Positions 14,585 to 17,096 of a DNA stretch of 17,096 nucleotides are shown here, piece after piece. Below the pieces are notes generated by a model. The model searched no databases. It saw only the letters and a program-made list of their open reading frames with translations, and was not told the origin of the DNA. Both the position numbers and the translations under genes were made by a program. Source of the DNA: a crenarchaeote SCGC AAA261-N23 (GTDB taxonomy: Archaea > Thermoproteota > Thermoprotei > Gearchaeales > Gearchaeaceae); assembly GCA_000375685.1 (NCBI GenBank), contig AQVQ01000026.1:1-17096 (forward strand), read 5' to 3'. Every line of letters starts with the position of its first letter. Position 1 is the first letter of the stretch.

Positions 14585-15650
14585 ACAAGAAATAGAGATA
14601 ATATTAGAGAACGTCAAAGAGTTTATAGAAAAAGAAATAATTCCATATGAAAACAAGCTTGAGAAAGAAGGGATAGATAATGAAATAATTCTTAAACTTG
14701 CCGAAAAGGGGTATTTAGGAATAATATTACCTGAAGAAAAAGGCGGGACTGGGTTAAATGAATTCCAATATAGTTTAATACTCAGAGAATTCGCAAAAGC
14801 ATCTCCTTCAGTAGCAGTTTTTCTTTATCTTCAGAATAGTGTAATAATCCCGTTATTATTAAACAGTGATACTGAACTTGCAAATAGAAAGCTAGAAGAA
14901 ATTCTTCAAGGAAAAATCCATGGCTCACTTCCTTTGGAAGATCTTACTCAATATAGAAGAAATTATTTAGAGTATCATCCAGAAAAAAGGTTGTTAAAAG
15001 GAATAAAAGAATTTGTTCTGAATTCTCATGCAAATTTCCTATTAGCTTTAGCTTCAAATGGGGATATTCTAGTATTTGTTGAATGCGATAAGTTGAATAA
15101 GATTGAAAATAGAAGACTTGGGCTTAGGGCTTTGCATTTTTCTAAATTTTTTATTGACACTCAATTGGAAGAGGAACAAATTATAGTTCGAAATTCTGCA
15201 AAAGATAAATTAGCAACAATTTACGAGGAAAGTGGCTTACATATTGCTTCCGTAGCTTTGGGCATGAGCAAAGAGACTCTATTCAAAGCAAAGGAATATT
15301 CAAAGAAAAGAAAAGCTTTTGGAAAATATCTTCATGAATTTCAGCCAATTGCTTTTAATATATCACAAATAGAGATTGAAATTGAAGCAATTGAAAGTTA
15401 CTTAAATCAATTAATAAAAACAAAAAATAAAACAAAGGCTTTAGGAGCTAAGTTGGTTTCATTTGAATTGGCAAGAAAAGTTTCAAAACTTGCTTTACAG
15501 ATACATGGAGGTTATGGTTATTTTGAAGATTTTAAAATCGAAAAATTTTATCGAGATTCGATGGCTTTAACAGTATTATTCGGGAATTACTTGTCTGATA
15601 GAACAAAAATCTCCAAGTATTTAATTGACCAAACAAGTGCAGAATATTGA
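14577..15650 (+). CDS. Acyl-CoA dehydrogenase homologue 2 (non-catalytic FAD-site subunit)
   Basis: A 357-residue ACAD-fold protein from ATG 14577. An in-frame ATG at 14556 would add only M-E-R-E-R-R-A inside the previous gene. It keeps L-P-E-E-K-G-G-T-G near residues 51-59, R-K-A-F-G (245-249) with E-F-Q, and Q-I-H-G-G-Y-G-Y (308-315), followed by Y-R-D-S. It lacks the catalytic Glu: the I-Y/W-E-G position reads V-L-F-G, with Phe 335. It also lacks the T-E-P-x-A-G-S-D motif, where S-L-P-L-E-D-L-T stands at 117-124. It therefore should not work alone, and its losses mirror those of ACAD 1. The eight-base overlap with ACAD 1 supports co-translation. It is the last gene of the operon; the next gene has its own promoter. 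Confidence 0.87.
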   Translation: MSEQEIEIILENVKEFIEKEIIPYENKLEKEGIDNEIILKLAEKGYLGIILPEEKGGTGLNEFQYSLILREFAKASPSVAVFLYLQNSVIIPLLLNSDTELANRKLEEILQGKIHGSLPLEDLTQYRRNYLEYHPEKRLLKGIKEFVLNSHANFLLALASNGDILVFVECDKLNKIENRRLGLRALHFSKFFIDTQLEEEQIIVRNSAKDKLATIYEESGLHIASVALGMSKETLFKAKEYSKKRKAFGKYLHEFQPIAFNISQIEIEIEAIESYLNQLIKTKNKTKALGAKLVSFELARKVSKLALQIHGGYGYFEDFKIEKFYRDSMALTVLFGNYLSDRTKISKYLIDQTSAEY

Positions 15651-15662
15651 ATTTTAAATAAG

Positions 15663-15671
15663 AATATATTT
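15663..15671 (+). promoter_or_regulatory. TATA-like promoter of the acyl-CoA ligase gene
   Basis: AATATATTT is centred 25 bases before the ATG at 15692. The 41-base gap from the end of the ACAD operon shows no ribosome-binding site, so a separate leaderless transcript is likely. Confidence 0.5.
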
Positions 15672-15691
15672 TTGCATTATATTCATTTATT

Positions 15692-16273
15692 ATGAGCTAT
15701 TACGAATACCAGTTAAATTTAAAGAATCTTTTCGTAAATGTTCCCAGAAATTTCCCAAACAGGGAAATAGTTTACAAAAATAAGGAAAGATATACATACA
15801 AAAGATTCTTTGAAAGGGTTGCTGGATTGGCAGCTGGTTTGGATCAAATAGGTGTTAAGCAAGGAGATGTTGTTGCGGTAATAGATTGGGATACTAACAG
15901 ATACTTAGAGGCCTACTTTGCCGTTCCAATGATGGGAGCAATATTACATACCGTTAACATTCGTTATCCTCCTGAAATAATTTATTATACAATGAGGCAT
16001 GCTAATGACAAATATGTAATCGTTAGGGATGAATTTCTACCTTTAATAGAGAAAAATGCATCCTTATTCGATTTTGTTAAAGGATGGATCGTTTATAACG
16101 AAGATAGGAAAACCGTTAGCACTTCGCTAAAGCCTTATTATGATTATGAAGATATTGTTCAAGGTAAAACTTTTGAATTCCCAGACCTAAATGAAAGAAC
16201 AACCGCAACAATATTTTATACTTCAGGAAAATACTCTCTTGCTCCAGTAACCCCGAAAATTGAAACTAGATAA
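15692..16273 (+). CDS. Acyl-CoA synthetase (AMP-forming), 5' part only, truncated by a junction
   Basis: The first about 179 residues match the start of an AMP-forming fatty acyl-CoA ligase of the ANL superfamily. They include Y-T-Y-K-R-F-F-E-R, G-D-V-V-A-V-I-D-W-D-T-N, then A-Y-F-A-V-P-M-M-G-A-I-L-H-T-V-N-I-R, and finally T-A-T-I-F-Y-T-S-G. That last string is the beginning of the ATP-binding motif usually continuing T-T-G-x-P-K-G. After the Gly the frame reads K-Y-S-L-A and runs antisense through trpA to a stop at 16273, so the last 14 or so residues are not ligase. Family members are about 500-560 residues, so two thirds, including the AMP-binding core and C-terminal lid, are missing. It would normally activate fatty acids for the neighbouring operon. 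As drawn it cannot be active. Confidence 0.85.
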   Translation: MSYYEYQLNLKNLFVNVPRNFPNREIVYKNKERYTYKRFFERVAGLAAGLDQIGVKQGDVVAVIDWDTNRYLEAYFAVPMMGAILHTVNIRYPPEIIYYTMRHANDKYVIVRDEFLPLIEKNASLFDFVKGWIVYNEDRKTVSTSLKPYYDYEDIVQGKTFEFPDLNERTTATIFYTSGKYSLAPVTPKIETR

Positions 16274-16773
16274 ATAAAACCAGTAGTTTTGCTTTCTATC
16301 ATTTTAATTCTTTTCAAGCTTGTTGAAGGGGAACATAATAAAACTGTTTCTAAATTGAATTTTTCACATATTCTATACCAGTCATCAAAAAGATCAACAG
16401 GTAAATCAGGAATGATTGCTCCATTAATTTCAGAATCTCTCATTTCTTCAGCAACTTTTTCATAACCATATTTAAATAAGGGATTTAGGTAACTCATGAG
16501 ATAAATTGGAGCAGAATATTCTTTCCTTAATATTCTAGCGAATTTTATAACTTCCTTTAAGTTTATTCCACTAATCAATGCTTTATAAGATGCTTTCTGA
16601 ATTGTTATTCCATCAGCTATGGGATCAGAAAAGGGAACACCTAGCTCTAAAGCGTCTGCACCATTTTCTAACAAGATTCTTGCTAGTTTTAGACTTGTTT
16701 CATAATCAGGATAACCCGGAATAATATAGCAAATCAAAGCTGACCTTTTAGAATCGAATAACTTTTCTCTCAT
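16216..16773 (-). CDS. trpA: Tryptophan synthase alpha subunit, truncated at the 3' end
   Basis: The first about 184 residues match TrpA, the TIM-barrel enzyme that releases indole from indole-3-glycerol phosphate. Visible motifs are I-P-G-Y-P-D (residues 18-23), the catalytic Glu in L-E-L-G-V-P-F-S-D-P-I-A-D-G, and the second catalytic Asp in I-I-P-D-L-P. S-I-F-G-V-T-G-A-R also appears, at the phosphate-contacting loop. TrpA is normally about 240-270 residues. The frame ends 12 residues after this loop, next to the ligase junction, so the last strands and phosphate-binding Gly-Ser helix are lost. It begins in the TGA of trpB (ATGA overlap), a standard trpBA arrangement. It is the bacterial-like canonical form rather than the divergent TrpA known in Saccharolobus solfataricus. 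Confidence 0.88.
   Translation of the reverse strand: MREKLFDSKRSALICYIIPGYPDYETSLKLARILLENGADALELGVPFSDPIADGITIQKASYKALISGINLKEVIKFARILRKEYSAPIYLMSYLNPLFKYGYEKVAEEMRDSEINGAIIPDLPVDLFDDWYRICEKFNLETVLLCSPSTSLKRIKMIESKTTGFIYLVSIFGVTGAREYFPEV
16221..16230. other. Head-on junction between the acyl-CoA ligase and trpA
   Basis: Ligase homology reading rightward stops about here (T-S-G ends at 16227), and TrpA homology reading leftward ends here too (R-E-Y-F-P-E). The bases CTTCAGGAAA can be read as part of either gene, so about eight or nine bases of microhomology may lie at the join. No target-site duplication, terminal repeat or mobile gene is present. It may be a real inversion breakpoint or a chimera from assembly or whole-genome amplification. 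Confidence 0.65.
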
Positions 16774-17096
16774 AAACTTATTCCCTTGAACTTTAAATAT
16801 GAATCTATATCTTTGTCTCCTCTTCCCGAGAGATTTACAATAATAACTTTATCTTTGCTTAGATTCCTAGCCAATTTTATTGCATAGGCTAAAGCATGAC
16901 TCGGTTCCAATGCAGGTATTATTCCTTCTGTTTTAGATAGAATTTCAAATGCCTCTATTGCTTCTTCATCCTTAACTGAAACATATTCCACTCTTTTAGT
17001 ATCTTTTAAATAAGAATGTTCAGGGCCAACAGCTGGATAATCTAGGCCAGGTGCAATACTGTAAGTTGTCTTTATCTGGCCGTTTTCATCCTGTAA
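16770..17096 (-). CDS. trpB: Tryptophan synthase beta subunit, C-terminal part (partial, runs off window)
   Basis: The frame is open from the window end to TGA at 16770-16772 and gives 108 residues. It contains A-P-G-L-D-Y-P-A-V-G-P-E-H, then E-Y-V-S-V-K-D-E-E-A, E-G-I-I-P-A-L-E-P-S-H-A and the PLP-phosphate site region N-L-S-G-R-G-D-K-D. These are hallmarks of the C-terminal half of TrpB (the PLP enzyme joining indole and serine). The pattern is that of classical TrpB1. An internal GTG at 16991 could be mistaken for a start, but the protein matches TrpB well before it. The 5' part lies beyond the window. It is coupled to trpA by an ATGA overlap. Confidence 0.9.
   Translation of the reverse strand, partial: LQDENGQIKTTYSIAPGLDYPAVGPEHSYLKDTKRVEYVSVKDEEAIEAFEILSKTEGIIPALEPSHALAYAIKLARNLSKDKVIIVNLSGRGDKDIDSYLKFKGISL

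Noticed and set aside
16231..16273. Last residues of the ligase frame as a genuine short ligase C-terminus
   Set aside because: They are read antisense through the trpA GVTGAR region and match no ligase sequence.

Overview
The window comes from an AT-rich archaeal genome. Arginine is mostly AGA/AGG and isoleucine often ATA. First genes of transcription units have a TATA-like box about 25 bases before the start codon and little or no leader, whereas internal operon genes overlap or nearly touch. These traits, the type IV pilin-like gene and the 3-hydroxyacyl-CoA dehydrogenase/enoyl-CoA hydratase fusion suggest a thermoacidophilic archaeon, most likely Sulfolobales-like Thermoproteota. Thermoplasmata or another AT-rich thermophile cannot be excluded from sequence alone.

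Bases 1-5598. After the last codons of an unknown gene comes a leftward pilin-like surface protein gene, divergent from a rightward cstA-family transporter gene. Next is a compact four-gene module of mirror-like order: small protein A, ArsA/Get3-like ATPase 1, ArsA/Get3-like ATPase 2, small protein A'. The two small proteins are paralogues, and so are the two ATPases. ATPase 2 has lost the residues used for hydrolysis. This module is the best candidate for an undescribed system.

Bases 5599-8469. A CxxC thioredoxin-fold protein, a divergent pair of unrecognised genes (one with an N-terminal membrane anchor) and an FAD-dependent phytoene-desaturase-like oxidoreductase. The 130 bases between the convergent genes at 8340-8469 hold only a T-rich stretch.

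Bases 8470-15650. A third ArsA-type ATPase with a C-terminal HSP20-like domain and a small coiled-coil partner runs leftward. It diverges from a beta-oxidation operon: SCP2 protein, hydroxyacyl-CoA dehydrogenase/enoyl-CoA hydratase fusion, thiolase and two acyl-CoA dehydrogenase (ACAD) homologues. The two ACADs lack different halves of the usual active-site motifs and probably work as a heteromer. Together the operon could supply all steps from acyl-CoA to acetyl-CoA plus a shortened acyl-CoA.

Bases 15651-17096. An acyl-CoA ligase gene with its own promoter is cut inside its ATP-binding motif and joined head-on to a trpA gene cut at its 3' part; trpB follows and runs off the window. The shared point near 16221-16230 is a rearrangement or an assembly/amplification chimera.

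No rRNA, tRNA, CRISPR array, transposase or integrase was seen. No intergenic stretch exceeds 300 bases.
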